Shown here: positions 36,161 to 44,274 of the stretch, piece by piece
Layout of the letters: every line of letters begins with the position of its first letter
Position numbering within the stretch: the first letter of the stretch is position 1
Origin: a virus
IMG/VR virus record: IMGVR_UViG_3300036830_000438
Location: 1 to 64,000 of that record
DNA length: 64,000 nt
Direction: 5' to 3' (one strand)
Program-made: the position numbers and the translations under genes
The notes under the pieces: model-generated
Told to the model about the DNA's origin: nothing
What the model saw: the letters and a program-made list of their open reading frames with translations, nothing else
Database searches by the model: none

Positions 36161-36161
36161 C

Positions 36162-36353
36162 GTGGACTCACTCGACGACGACGACGACAAGACGCCGACG
36201 GAGTCGCCGAGCGCGATGCACCGGCTCGGCCTCGCGACGTGTTTCGTGTGCGATGGCGCGCGCATCGTCGACGGGAAGAAATGCGAGAAGTGCGGCGGCG
36301 GCGGCCGCGTCACGCTCACCGAGTTCAACGCGCACCTCGGGCTCAAGCCGTGA
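36162..36353 (+). CDS. Zinc-finger miniprotein (DnaJ-type knuckle)
   Basis: 63 aa from GTG 36162. CFVC and CEKCGGGG resemble the CxxCxGxG knuckle of DnaJ central domains, so a small zinc-binding fold is likely. Acidic N-terminus (DDDDDK). Overlaps the next gene by 4 bases. Confidence 0.52.
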   Translation: MDSLDDDDDKTPTESPSAMHRLGLATCFVCDGARIVDGKKCEKCGGGGRVTLTEFNAHLGLKP

Positions 36354-36535
36354 GCGACAAGGACGGCGCGAGCTTCATCGCGGTGCTCTCGTGCAGCGCG
36401 GGACACTCGCGCGAGATCCCGAACGTCGATGTTGAGGTCATGAAGTGGCTCAAGGCGAACGTCGAGAAGCGGATCCCGCGCTGCGACAAGTGCTCGCGGC
36501 TCATCACGCGCGTGGAAGAAAGGCGGCTCTCATGA
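36350..36535 (+). CDS. Zinc-knuckle miniprotein
   Basis: 61 aa, GTG overlapping the previous stop. Contains CSAGHS and later CDKC, a possible His/Cys zinc site. Ends with an ATGA overlap to the next gene. Function unknown. Confidence 0.5.
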   Translation: MSDKDGASFIAVLSCSAGHSREIPNVDVEVMKWLKANVEKRIPRCDKCSRLITRVEERRLS

Positions 36536-36702
36536 TCGTGTTCAACGCGACACCGGGATGCGAGTGCGAGACGTGCGTCGCCATTCGTCGCGCTACGCCG
36601 CGCATCCCCACGCTCGAGGAGCAGAGGCGGCACGATCGCTTCATGCGCGAGCTCTCGAATCCTGAGCGCAAACCACTGCGCGATCGCATTCACACCGGCT
36701 GA
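36532..36702 (+). CDS. Zinc-knuckle miniprotein
   Basis: 56 aa from ATG 36532. CECETC near residue 10 and a basic helical tail. Belongs to the same series of tiny Cys-containing genes. Function unknown. Confidence 0.5.
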   Translation: MIVFNATPGCECETCVAIRRATPRIPTLEEQRRHDRFMRELSNPERKPLRDRIHTG

Positions 36703-36713
36703 GGAGAACGACC

Positions 36714-37058
36714 ATGCCCCATTACGCAGACGGATCAGAAGCCCACGTCGGAGACCAAGTCATCGCGCCCGTGTTCAACAGCGGCGGGCCGAAGGGCGGC
36801 ACGATCGTGTCGATCACACCTGGCGTGGAGTCGTGCAACGCGATGGTCCAGTTCACGGAGGTTACCGAGATCGACGCACCGAGGCCGCGCATGGCGGTGA
36901 GTGCGAGGCCAGAACTCGTGAAGTGCGAGGCGCACGGCAGCGGCGGACGCCTCGTCGCGCTGTGGACGTGCGCGGACTACTGCGACACGAACAAGCTCAC
37001 GTGCATCGCGTCGCGCGCGGTCATCGACGGCAAGCTCACGCCGGCGCCGACATCGTGA
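36714..37058 (+). CDS. Hypothetical protein before the endolysin
   Basis: 114 aa from ATG 36714, GAGGAG at 36703-36708 as ribosome binding site. Contains HVGDQVIAPVF early, reminiscent of small beta-barrel KOW-like domains, and three cysteines late. Overlaps the endolysin gene by 4 bases. No firm family. Confidence 0.5.
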   Translation: MPHYADGSEAHVGDQVIAPVFNSGGPKGGTIVSITPGVESCNAMVQFTEVTEIDAPRPRMAVSARPELVKCEAHGSGGRLVALWTCADYCDTNKLTCIASRAVIDGKLTPAPTS

Positions 37059-37747
37059 CCGTCCAAGGCATCGACGCGAGCGCGTTCAGCGGCAACCTCG
37101 ACTGGGACGCCGTCGCCCGCGACTGCGGCTTCGTGTGCCTCAAGGGCACCGACGGCATCAATGACGTAGACCGGACGCTGCTCTTGCGGGCGAACAACGC
37201 GCGCCGCGTTGGACTCGGTGCCGCGATCGTCGTCTACCACTTCGGACACGTGCGCCACGGAATGAAGCAAGACGCCGACGAGCAAGCGAAACAGGCGATG
37301 GACGCCATGGCCAAGGCCGGCGGCTCGGAGATGTGGCTCGACATCGAGATGGATTCGGTGAGCGGCGGTCAGCACGGGGGGATCGCGAAAACGCTCCTCG
37401 ACCCGCATGCCGATCCGGACATCAAAGCCGCCCTTCATGACGAGGTCCGCGCGTTCGCCGAGTTGTTCGTCGTGACGTGGGAGCAGATCCTGGGCGGACC
37501 GCTGGTCGGGTATTCGAGCCCGGGCGAGATGGCGACGCTCGGATTGGATCAGGTGAGCGCGTTTACGTCGCTGCCGCTCGCGCTCGCCGAGTACATCGCT
37601 CCGCCAGGAACGGCGAACGTGAACGTCCCGACGCACGCTCCGAAGCTGCCGACGCCGTACACGTCGTGGCGCTACTGGCAGTACGGCGGCAACTGCCCGC
37701 GCTACGGCGGCAACGTCGACCTGCTCGTGCGCAACGACGCACCCTAA
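37055..37747 (+). CDS. Endolysin, glycoside hydrolase family 25 muramidase
   Basis: 230 aa from GTG 37055. GH25 signatures in order: GIDAS at 5-9, FVCLKGTDG near 26-34, YHFGH at 61-65, WLDIEMD at 94-100 with the catalytic-type acidic pair, and a C-terminal YWQYGG segment. The enzyme would hydrolyse the glycan backbone of peptidoglycan during lysis. There is no signal peptide, so release by a holin is expected. Last gene of the rightward late operon, followed by two terminators. Confidence 0.88.
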   Translation: MTVQGIDASAFSGNLDWDAVARDCGFVCLKGTDGINDVDRTLLLRANNARRVGLGAAIVVYHFGHVRHGMKQDADEQAKQAMDAMAKAGGSEMWLDIEMDSVSGGQHGGIAKTLLDPHADPDIKAALHDEVRAFAELFVVTWEQILGGPLVGYSSPGEMATLGLDQVSAFTSLPLALAEYIAPPGTANVNVPTHAPKLPTPYTSWRYWQYGGNCPRYGGNVDLLVRNDAP

Positions 37748-37785
37748 CCTCTCGGCCGCGACCCCTCCTCCCCGTCGGCCCTCCC

Positions 37786-37835
37786 GCGCCCGCTTGGTCC
37801 CTCCGCCGGGATCGAGCGGGCGCTTCTCTTATTTT
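37786..37835 (+). terminator. Intrinsic terminator 1 of the late operon
   Basis: Perfect 9-bp stem GCGCCCGCT (37786-37794) / AGCGGGCGC (37815-37823) followed by TTCTCTTATTTT. Located 38 bases after the endolysin gene. Confidence 0.8.
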
Positions 37836-37912
37836 GTGAGGTGCACCATGTAACCCACGTCCCCTGAGCGCGCTGGAGCGGCGCATCTCGAGCGCGACCG
37901 TTCGCAGCACCC

Positions 37913-37950
37913 AACCCGATCCGCCACCGCGGGTCGGGTTTTCGTCTTTT
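37913..37950 (+). terminator. Intrinsic terminator 2 of the late operon
   Basis: 12-bp stem AACCCGATCCGC (37913-37924) / GCGGGTCGGGTT (37929-37940) with one G-T pair and a 4-base loop, followed by TTCGTCTTTT. A second, stronger stop for rightward transcription before the attachment region. Confidence 0.85.
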
Positions 37951-38098
37951 GTTCGCAACGTCGGTGCCGCTCGCGCCGATGGGGTCACGTGACGGAGGAT
38001 TCGCACTGCGTCACCGCGTAAGGCTTCACCCTGCGCGCGTCGCCTCGGCCCGACTCGCGAGCGGGCTTCGGCGGCGGTTACATGCGTAATGCACGCAT

Positions 38099-38117
38099 CG
38101 TTTCCCCCCAGTTGCCC
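38099..38117. repeat. 19-bp direct repeat, copy 1 (intergenic)
   Basis: CGTTTCCCCCCAGTTGCCC, identical to copy 2 at 38306-38324. In both copies a further 6 variable bases are followed by GTGTC. An exact 19-base match this close, one copy intergenic and one inside int, is unlikely by chance. Confidence 0.85.
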
Positions 38118-38232
38118 AACGCGGTGTCATTTCGTGGTGCACGACGTATCGCAGCGGTCGTGCCTGTCTCGGAATCCCCTGCAGAAAAGCCGACATCCCG
38201 CGTGAAATGACGTCGTTTGAAAAAGTCGGGTT

Positions 38233-38248
38233 CGGGACCGGTGTCCCG
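38233..38248 (-). terminator. Possible terminator of int
   Basis: On the minus strand, CGGGAC-ACCG-GTCCCG (38248 down to 38233) is a 6-bp hairpin 32 bases after the int stop, followed by AACCCGACTTTTT. A modest intrinsic terminator for leftward transcription. Confidence 0.5.
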
Positions 38249-38280
38249 CTCCAATCAGAACAAAAGCTAAGTCGTAACCG

Positions 38281-39396
38281 TTACTTCCGCGACGCGCCCT
38301 CCGGCCGTTTCCCCCCAGTTGCCCTTTCCAGTGTCGCAACGGCGGCGGTCCGATCCCCGTCGAGCGCGTGGATGTAGAGCGACGTCGTCTCGAGGTCGCG
38401 GTGGCCCATGAGCTCCTGCACGGCCTTGATGTTCGCGCCGCCGCGGACGGTCTCCGAGCCGAACGCGTGCCGAAGCGAATGGAACGACCACGTCGGCGTG
38501 ATGCCGAGACGCTTCTGCAGCGCGACGAAGCACTTGTAGAGCTTCTGCCGCGTCGGGATGCGCCCCTGCTCGTCCGCCATGAGGAGCTCGCTCGGATCTC
38601 GGTCGCGAATCGCCTCGCCGAGAATCGCGCGAAGTGGCAGCGCGATCGGGATGTCCCGCTCCGCGTCGCCCTTCGTCGACCACACTTCCTCGTTCGAGAG
38701 CGCGCGCCGGATGTGGAGCACGCCTTTGCGCAGGTCTACATCCCCGATGCGCGACGCGCGCGCCTCGCCGTTGCGGTTCGTGCCGTAGTACGCGAGCGCG
38801 ATCGCCGTGCGCAGCCACCCCGAGCTGCCATCCAGGCACTGCTCGACGACGTCGCGCGACGGCGCCGACGTGAGCTTCCGCGATTGCCGTTCCACCTTCG
38901 GAAGCGCTGGCATCGTGGCGATCGCACCGTGCTCGTGCGCCGTCGCGAGGATGCGCCGGAGCAAGATCAGGTGCTGCCGCGGCGACGAACCGCGTTTGCA
39001 GATGAACGCCTCGAGCTCGCGGAACTCGCGCGCGCCGATCTCGTCGATGCGCGTCCGCCCGAGGACCTCGATGATGCCGTGCTGCGTGAGCACGCGGCCG
39101 TAACGCTCACGCGTCGCCGGGCTGTACTTCGGCTTCATCACGAGCGGCTCGAAGTCGTCGCGCACGAACCGCTCGAGCGTCACCGCCGCCGGCGACGCCT
39201 CCGCGCTCCCATGCTCCACTGCACGCCGACGCAACCGATCGGCCTCCGCGCGCGCTGCCGTCTTCGTTTGGACGGATGCGTCGCGGCGGAAGCGAGCTTC
39301 GCGTCCGTCTTTGTCGCGATATCGAAAGTCAATGACCAGGATCTCGCGGCTCCCACGCCGCTCGATGCGAATGCCGTCTCTATTTCGTGCGCCCAT
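38281..39396 (-). CDS. int: Tyrosine recombinase integrase
   Basis: 371 aa from ATG 39396 on the minus strand. AGGAGG (39409-39404) lies 7 bases upstream, which decides this start over the longer open frame. Domains: N-terminal AP2-like arm-binding region with FRYRDKDGREAR near 24-36, core-binding helices (about 70-165), and catalytic domain with Arg208, His306-Ser-Leu-Arg309, His332 and Tyr341. It integrates and, with a partner, excises the phage. The last 25 codons contain copy 2 of the 19-bp repeat. It is the last gene of the leftward operon. Confidence 0.95.
   Translation of the reverse strand: MGARNRDGIRIERRGSREILVIDFRYRDKDGREARFRRDASVQTKTAARAEADRLRRRAVEHGSAEASPAAVTLERFVRDDFEPLVMKPKYSPATRERYGRVLTQHGIIEVLGRTRIDEIGAREFRELEAFICKRGSSPRQHLILLRRILATAHEHGAIATMPALPKVERQSRKLTSAPSRDVVEQCLDGSSGWLRTAIALAYYGTNRNGEARASRIGDVDLRKGVLHIRRALSNEEVWSTKGDAERDIPIALPLRAILGEAIRDRDPSELLMADEQGRIPTRQKLYKCFVALQKRLGITPTWSFHSLRHAFGSETVRGGANIKAVQELMGHRDLETTSLYIHALDGDRTAAVATLERATGGKRPEGASRK
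38306..38324. repeat. 19-bp direct repeat, copy 2 (inside the int 3' end)
   Basis: Same 19 bases as copy 1. On the minus strand it encodes part of the C-terminal tail ATGGKR of the integrase. See findings for the possible link to attachment-site use. Confidence 0.85.
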
Positions 39397-39419
39397 GAAG
39401 TTTCCTCCTCGGACGCCAC

Positions 39420-39872
39420 TCACGCGTGACGCGACGACGTTAGCAGAGTTATACACTCGGTCATCGCGTGCGTTCCGGAGGCCATCGGTTGATACGCGCG
39501 ACGCCGGCCTGCTTGATCCACATCGGATGGTGAATCGGGCAGAGGTGGCGGTCGTCGCCGATCTCTCGCGCGTGGCCCGGAACAAAGCGGGAGATCGCAC
39601 GTCTTGCCGCGGCCCATCGGCCAATCGCAGAGGAACGCGCCTTCTCGGTCGCAACTCGTCTCGCGGCACATCTCCATCTTGAAGTCGCCGCAGATCGTGA
39701 TGAGGCCGGGGTCGTCGAGCGCGTCGTTCTTCGCGTCCCACGCTGCTTTGATACGTGCGTTGTTCGCGGCACCGAGCTTGGGGTCGGGCTCGTACTCGTT
39801 GTCGTGCCCGCTGATCTCCCGGACCATCTGCCGCTGCGTCATGGGCTCGGGTCGATATCGGTAACAGGGCAT
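39420..39872 (-). CDS. Hypothetical Cys-rich protein
   Basis: 150 aa from ATG 39872, whose start overlaps the stop of the upstream gene. Mid-protein cysteines (CGDFKMEMCRETSC, CDW, CDLPLC) suggest zinc binding. The C-terminal third is Arg/Pro rich and may be disordered. It lies 23 bases before int in the same operon. Not recognised. Confidence 0.55.
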   Translation of the reverse strand: MPCYRYRPEPMTQRQMVREISGHDNEYEPDPKLGAANNARIKAAWDAKNDALDDPGLITICGDFKMEMCRETSCDREGAFLCDWPMGRGKTCDLPLCSGPRARDRRRPPPLPDSPSDVDQAGRRRAYQPMASGTHAMTECITLLTSSRHA

Positions 39873-40084
39873 CACGCCACCTCGCGATCGACCCGCGGCA
39901 CGTGCACGCGCCAGGTCGTGCCGAGCTTCTTCGCGACGACGCCCATCCCGAGCTCAGCGACGATTTGCCCGTTCACCTTCCGCGCGGCGCGCCGGCAGCG
40001 CGCGCGGAGCGCCTGCGGCTCGAGCTCCAGCTTCGGGGCCGCAGTTTCGATCGTCTCCCATTCCACGCGCTCGCTGGTTTTCAT
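39872..40084 (-). CDS. Excisionase candidate, small HTH protein
   Basis: 70 aa from ATG 40084 with AGGAG on the minus strand upstream. Predicted short helix-turn-helix (residues 15-40) and a basic wing with WRVHVPRVD at 60-68, as in AlpA/Xis-type recombination directionality factors. It lies two genes before int. The assignment is by size, fold guess and context. Confidence 0.4.
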   Translation of the reverse strand: MKTSERVEWETIETAAPKLELEPQALRARCRRAARKVNGQIVAELGMGVVAKKLGTTWRVHVPRVDREVA

Positions 40085-40086
40085 CC

Positions 40087-40491
40087 TCAACTCCTGCTCT
40101 TCAATGCTTTGAGACACCGCGGACACGTCACCGCTGCTTCCTGTTCGCTCCACCGAACGCGCGCTCTCACGGTCCGAGCGCACGCCGTCTGCATGGTCGT
40201 CCGGTGCGCGAAGTGAATCGGCTTGGCTTTGAAAGCGAAGCCGTCGGCCATCGCTTCGCGCAGTCTTTCACGCGCGGCCGCGCGCTCCGCAGCCCGGCGA
40301 TGCCAAAACGCGATGAGCAGAACTGCTCGCGCGCAGAAGCGGTCCTTCCACAGCATGCGCTCGCCGTCGTCGATGCGACCGCGGAGCGTCCTGAAATGCG
40401 GCGTGCGCCACGACATGCGCACCGGACAACGGAACCAATAGTGTTCGGCGCGCCGGTAAATGGCGGCGGCGTCCGTGCTCGTCATGATCAT
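40087..40491 (-). CDS. Hypothetical basic protein
   Basis: 134 aa from ATG 40491 (ATGA overlap with the upstream stop). Arg/Ala rich with a C-terminal CPRC pair. Central helices; no family recognised. Confidence 0.5.
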   Translation of the reverse strand: MIMTSTDAAAIYRRAEHYWFRCPVRMSWRTPHFRTLRGRIDDGERMLWKDRFCARAVLLIAFWHRRAAERAAARERLREAMADGFAFKAKPIHFAHRTTMQTACARTVRARVRWSEQEAAVTCPRCLKALKSRS

Positions 40492-41036
40492 CGCGTCACC
40501 TGTGTGGCGATGGCGCCGTCGAAGCGCTCAAAGGTCGTGTCGTACGCAAGCATGAGCGGATGCCGCGGCTCGTTGTCGGCGGTGCGCCCGAAACACATCG
40601 GCGACGCCTGCATGACGAGCGCGCGGAGTGGCTGGGCGAGCTCGCGCTCGGCGCGAGACGGAAACCGCCCCCACGCCGCGATCCGCGTGTCCGAGTAGCG
40701 CAGTGCCGCGCGGAGCATGTTCGCGTTCGCGGGCCCAACCTGGTCGCCGGCATCGCGCAGCTTTCGCGGATCGGTCGCGCGACGCCCGAAGAGATTCACT
40801 ACGATGAATCCAGCGTGCCCGAGCCGCTGCGTGAAGCCCGTCACCTTGCGGATGGTGGGATCATCGAAGCGCGCGTCGGCGGTGCTTGGATTGAGCATGA
40901 TCCACACGGCGAGCGTGCCGCGTTGCCACGCGCGGTGGAGCATGTATCGGTACAGCCCTCCGCCGCCGAAAACGGCCCACGAGCCCCAGACGCCTTCGGT
41001 CACGATGCCGAGCCGCGAAAAGTCGGGCGGGTTCAT
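40488..41036 (-). CDS. DUF1643 family protein
   Basis: 182 aa from ATG 41036. DUF1643 hallmarks: RYMLHRAWQRG, then VWIMLNPSTADARFDDPTIR and VVNLFGRRATDP. The family is common in phages and mobile elements; its biochemical role is not established. Part of the leftward early operon, overlapping neighbours by 4 bases. Confidence 0.82.
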   Translation of the reverse strand: MNPPDFSRLGIVTEGVWGSWAVFGGGGLYRYMLHRAWQRGTLAVWIMLNPSTADARFDDPTIRKVTGFTQRLGHAGFIVVNLFGRRATDPRKLRDAGDQVGPANANMLRAALRYSDTRIAAWGRFPSRAERELAQPLRALVMQASPMCFGRTADNEPRHPLMLAYDTTFERFDGAIATQVTR

Positions 41037-41311
41037 GTGGTGGTGTCTCCCATGATGAAATCCTCGACCGCCTCGACGATCCACCACGCTTGATGCTCGC
41101 GCGCGAACTCGAGCGCGGCGACGATCGCAAAGTCGCGCTCCTGCTCCGCACACAAGGCGTCACCGCGCGAGATGGTGTTGCCGCCGGTGACGTGGCACCG
41201 CGAGAACGTGAACGCCCACGCGAACGCGACGCCTTGGGCGTCAAGCGCGTCCCATTCGGCGCGCGACATCTCGCACCACTGCCGGCCGTCGTCGAACGAA
41301 CCGAACTTCAT
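41033..41311 (-). CDS. Hypothetical protein
   Basis: 92 aa from ATG 41311 (ATGA overlap). Compact, with Trp- and Phe-rich stretches (FAWAFTFSRCHVTGG) and two further Cys. Not recognised. Confidence 0.5.
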   Translation of the reverse strand: MKFGSFDDGRQWCEMSRAEWDALDAQGVAFAWAFTFSRCHVTGGNTISRGDALCAEQERDFAIVAALEFAREHQAWWIVEAVEDFIMGDTTT

Positions 41312-41991
41312 CCGACGCGCCTCCGTCGCTTCGCGCGCTCGTCCTGCTCCTCGTTCCAGTCGTCGACGAGCTCCTGCTCGACGCGGGCATCGACAGCTAC
41401 GCGCTGCTTCCGCTCCTCTGCCGTTTTGATGACCGCGAGGACCTCGGCCGCCGTCTCCGGATCGAGGTCGTGCAACTCGCACGACACGCTCACGCCGTGG
41501 GTCCCGCGCTCCGGATCGACGCGCAGTCGATAGACCGCGTCGGGCCCACCGTGGATGTGGACGCCATCGCCGCGTCGCGTTGCGTCCGTGCTCGGATGCC
41601 CACCGACGACCGCAGCGATGCGCGCGGCGACCGCCTTCGCGTCGTGGACGTTGGCGTTGTGGCGATCGACGTACGCGCGCGCGATCGCGTATTCGTGATC
41701 GTAGCCGGGGATGAGCCGGCGCTGGATCTCCCGTGCGATGGCCTCTGGCGTGCGCGTCGCAGCGCACGTGATCTCCGCGCGCTCGCGCGAGCTCCAATAC
41801 GTCGGCCCGTCCGCGAACTTCGGCCACATCCCCGCGATCGACACGCGGCCCTTCGCGGACCATGAGCCGACCATCACGCCGATGCGCGCGCCGTCCGCAC
41901 GAACGAGGTACGCGATGTGATCGTACGCGGGCTCGAACGTCCAGCCCGGGAGGTGCGGCGCGATCGCGGCGGCGAGCTCGGGAGCCTTCAT
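41308..41991 (-). CDS. Hypothetical protein
   Basis: 227 aa from ATG 41991. An N-terminal globular domain (residues 1-100) with HIAYLVRADGARIGV, then a helical C-terminus with a highly charged end (about 195-227). No family recognised; possibly a DNA- or nucleoid-associated phage protein. Confidence 0.5.
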   Translation of the reverse strand: MKAPELAAAIAPHLPGWTFEPAYDHIAYLVRADGARIGVMVGSWSAKGRVSIAGMWPKFADGPTYWSSRERAEITCAATRTPEAIAREIQRRLIPGYDHEYAIARAYVDRHNANVHDAKAVAARIAAVVGGHPSTDATRRGDGVHIHGGPDAVYRLRVDPERGTHGVSVSCELHDLDPETAAEVLAVIKTAEERKQRVAVDARVEQELVDDWNEEQDERAKRRRRVG

Positions 41992-42203
41992 CGTGACCGC
42001 ATCGCCTCTGCGTTGCGCAGATCGATCGTTGCCGCGCGATGGCTCAGCGCGATCCATCCGCGTGTGCTCTGGGCCTGCGCGAGCGAGCGACGGAGTGTCT
42101 CGATGTGCTCGTCCGCTTCAAGCAGCTCTCGGCTCGTGCGAAGCACATCAGCTCGCGCTCTCTCGACCCATGCGTGCGCGTCGAACTTGAGAATGCCAGT
42201 CAC
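41988..42203 (-). CDS. Small helical hypothetical protein
   Basis: 71 aa, GTG at 42203 overlapping the upstream stop. Nearly all predicted helix with heptads (residues 12-55), so a coiled coil. Function unknown. Confidence 0.5.
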   Translation of the reverse strand: MTGILKFDAHAWVERARADVLRTSRELLEADEHIETLRRSLAQAQSTRGWIALSHRAATIDLRNAEAMRSR

Positions 42204-43108
42204 GCATCACTCCGTTTCGCTTTGCAGGCCGAGCAGTTCACCTCGTTCCAGTTCATCGACACGACACGGAACCCAAGCTCGCCGCAGAGCACCTCTTCGT
42301 CGATCCCGGTTGGACCGAAGTGGACAGCGATGACGGGGGATTCCGACTCGGAATGGCGCGCAGCTTCCGCGAGTTCACGCGACGTCAGCGCGCCAGTCCA
42401 ATTGCTTCCCCTGCGTGTGTGGATTTCTTTGGCGACAGCGCACGCGTCGGTGTTGCGTCCGTAGCTCGACGCGATGAGGTCCTCCGCCTCCGTGAGGTCG
42501 ATCGTGTCCTCAAGTTCCGAGATGCGCGCTTTCAGCGACGCATTCTCATGCAGCAATGCGTCGACCTGCTGCTTTGCTGTCCACGTGGCCCGCACCTTCG
42601 CGTCTTGTTCGCGATAGCGAGCGATCCATGTAATGACGTGATCCTGCTCGCCCTGTTCGATCGCTTCGATCAGCGCCTTGGCGGCACATTCACGCATCGT
42701 CGACGTCATTGCGACGTCCGAGCACGCCGCACACGGAGGATGCTCCAGAACGTTCGGTGGCAACACGATCGTCTGCGACACGCTGACGCTCGCCTCGATC
42801 TTCGCGTTACGGCCCTCAAGTGCGATGATGCGTGCTTTCGCAATGTCGATCTTCGCGCCCAACGCGTCGCAATCAGACTGCAGCCCGCTGGCCCACTGCT
42901 CGGCGGCCTTGAGCTTCTCGACGAGCGCCATCACGACCGAGCCGCTCTCGTTCGGGAGCTCGTAGACGCTGCGCATCTCGGCGAGCTGCGCTTTGAGCGC
43001 GTCACGGCAACGCGCGGCGGTGTGCTCAAGTCCGGTCGCGGGCTCCCGGTTGTAGAACCCACCACTGCCGCCGTCCTCGTGCTCTGTCCCGCAGTGCTCG
43101 CAAATCAT
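42200..43108 (-). CDS. Zinc-finger and coiled-coil hypothetical protein
   Basis: 302 aa from ATG 43108. Starts with a CEHCGTEH zinc knuckle, then long helices with heptads (about 35-95 and 175-215), a second Cys pair (CAAC) near 130 and a C-terminal CSAC. No known family; may be a scaffold among the early proteins. Confidence 0.5.
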   Translation of the reverse strand: MICEHCGTEHEDGGSGGFYNREPATGLEHTAARCRDALKAQLAEMRSVYELPNESGSVVMALVEKLKAAEQWASGLQSDCDALGAKIDIAKARIIALEGRNAKIEASVSVSQTIVLPPNVLEHPPCAACSDVAMTSTMRECAAKALIEAIEQGEQDHVITWIARYREQDAKVRATWTAKQQVDALLHENASLKARISELEDTIDLTEAEDLIASSYGRNTDACAVAKEIHTRRGSNWTGALTSRELAEAARHSESESPVIAVHFGPTGIDEEVLCGELGFRVVSMNWNEVNCSACKAKRSDA

Positions 43109-43521
43109 TGGGCGAGCTCCCGCGCTCGACAGAACGAGCACTTGTCCTTCGGCAAGCACTTCATCGGATGCCTGCCCCACTTCTTCACGCACGGCACTTC
43201 GGCCATCTCGGACAGGCGGCGCTCGAGCTCGGTGCAACGGCGAGCGCGAGCGGCGAGTCGGCCGATGTAATCGTCCGTGACGAACACCATCTTCCCATTC
43301 GGCGCGCGCTGGTTCCACGCGGCAATCGCCTTCGCGATCGCCTCGTCGTAGGTCTCAGCGCACGGCTCGTCGGCGAGCTGGCTGAGCGTGATCGCGGGCC
43401 CCTGCGTGTGGCAGCCACCGCACTCGGCGTAGACGTACGTCTCGCCGCACGTCGTGAGCGAATCGTCGTCGGTCGAGACTTCCGTGCTTCCGCAGAACGG
43501 ACACGGCGTCGGCGCGGTCAC
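43105..43521 (-). CDS. Lar-like restriction alleviation domain protein
   Basis: 138 aa from GTG 43521 (GTGA overlap). N-terminal half has the Lar pattern: PCPFCGS at 6-12, a second CGGC pair, an acidic middle and AIAAWNQR. Lar proteins modulate type I restriction enzymes and protect incoming phage DNA. The C-terminal half adds another Cys cluster (CLPKDKCSFC). It is grouped with DNA methyltransferase genes in this operon, consistent with anti-restriction. Confidence 0.7.
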   Translation of the reverse strand: MTAPTPCPFCGSTEVSTDDDSLTTCGETYVYAECGGCHTQGPAITLSQLADEPCAETYDEAIAKAIAAWNQRAPNGKMVFVTDDYIGRLAARARRCTELERRLSEMAEVPCVKKWGRHPMKCLPKDKCSFCRARELAQ

Positions 43522-43841
43522 CACGACACCTCCATGCACGGGTTCGGGTCGTATCCGAGGTGCTCGCGCGCGAACTCGACGATGCTCGGCCAGAGCTGCC
43601 CGATCCAATAACCGCTGCAGCCGCACACCTCGCGAATCGTCGCGTTGTATGCGCTCGCCCACGCTCGGCAGCCGCTGCAGAGCGCGTGATCGCTCCACGA
43701 ACCGTCGTAGAGCGTGGCGACGCGCACGTACGTGTCGCCGGGCGCGATCGTCTCGTGGCATTCCTCACACGTGTGCGGCTTGCGCGCGCGCCGTGTCGAC
43801 TCGCTCCAAACGTCCACCGATTCGTCGATACAAACGCACAT
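43518..43841 (-). CDS. Zinc-ribbon hypothetical protein
   Basis: 107 aa from ATG 43841. CEECHETIAPGD pattern with a later CSGC pair forms a likely zinc ribbon, followed by a helical C-terminus. Small zinc ribbons of this kind are common in phage early operons. Role unknown. Confidence 0.5.
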   Translation of the reverse strand: MCVCIDESVDVWSESTRRARKPHTCEECHETIAPGDTYVRVATLYDGSWSDHALCSGCRAWASAYNATIREVCGCSGYWIGQLWPSIVEFAREHLGYDPNPCMEVSW

Positions 43842-44014
43842 CAGTACATCCCTCGCGTTCGCTGGTAACCGAAGTAGCCCGCGAGCCACTCGCGCTCGCT
43901 CACCATCGAGTTGCGCCACGTTCCTGTCGGGAGGACGACGCGGACGGTGCGCGTGCCGTCTGACGCCGTGAACACTTCGCCGCCGGGCATCTCGTGCTTG
44001 TGGATCGCGCTCAT
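43841..44014 (-). CDS. Small hypothetical protein
   Basis: 57 aa from ATG 44014. Contains VVLPTGTWRNSMVSE and a C-terminal aromatic tail. Its TGA overlaps the start of the next gene at 43841. Not recognised. Confidence 0.45.
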   Translation of the reverse strand: MSAIHKHEMPGGEVFTASDGTRTVRVVLPTGTWRNSMVSEREWLAGYFGYQRTRGMY

Positions 44015-44274
44015 GGCGTGCTCCGAGCGGCCTCTAGCTCTGCGAGCCACGCCGATTTGGGCCACCTCACCTCAACGATGGCGTCCACCACTTGTTCGCG
44101 ACGCTTGTTCGGGTGCTCCTCACGGTCTTCTAGACCGAGGTGCTGAATCTGTTCTCCGGTCAGGTCGAAGGAGACGACGCGACGCGATGGCGGTGTGTAC
44201 ACATTCCCGTCGCGGTCATCGACCATCGTGCTGGGATCGGCAATGACGATCGCCACGCGGATAGTCGGCGTCAT
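44011..44274 (-). CDS. Hypothetical protein
   Basis: 87 aa from ATG 44274 (ATGA overlap). N-terminal hydrophobic strand (IRVAIVIAD), then a charged helical part. No family recognised. Confidence 0.48.
   Translation of the reverse strand: MTPTIRVAIVIADPSTMVDDRDGNVYTPPSRRVVSFDLTGEQIQHLGLEDREEHPNKRREQVVDAIVEVRWPKSAWLAELEAARSTP

Larger units (their letters stand above)
38082..38324. other. Probable attP region
   Basis: The 37748-38280 gap holds two terminators and then this region. It includes an inverted repeat ATGCGT-AATGC-ACGCAT (38082-38098), the first copy of a 19-bp repeat, an 8-bp inverted pair GTCATTTC (about 38127) and GAAATGAC (about 38203), the palindrome GTAACCGTTAC (38274-38284), and the second repeat copy in the 3' end of int. 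Lying directly downstream of a tyrosine integrase, it is the natural place for phage attachment and integrase arm sites. The exact core is not known. Confidence 0.5.

Noticed and set aside
38218-38284. tRNA 3' end as bacterial attachment target (TTCGGGACC...)
   Set aside because: Hairpin can be drawn but no T-loop consensus or acceptor end; better explained as a terminator hairpin after int.
38127-38339. Minus-strand open frame of 70 codons in the att region
   Set aside because: Overlaps the int 3' end and the repeat copies, no start signal, composition not gene-like.
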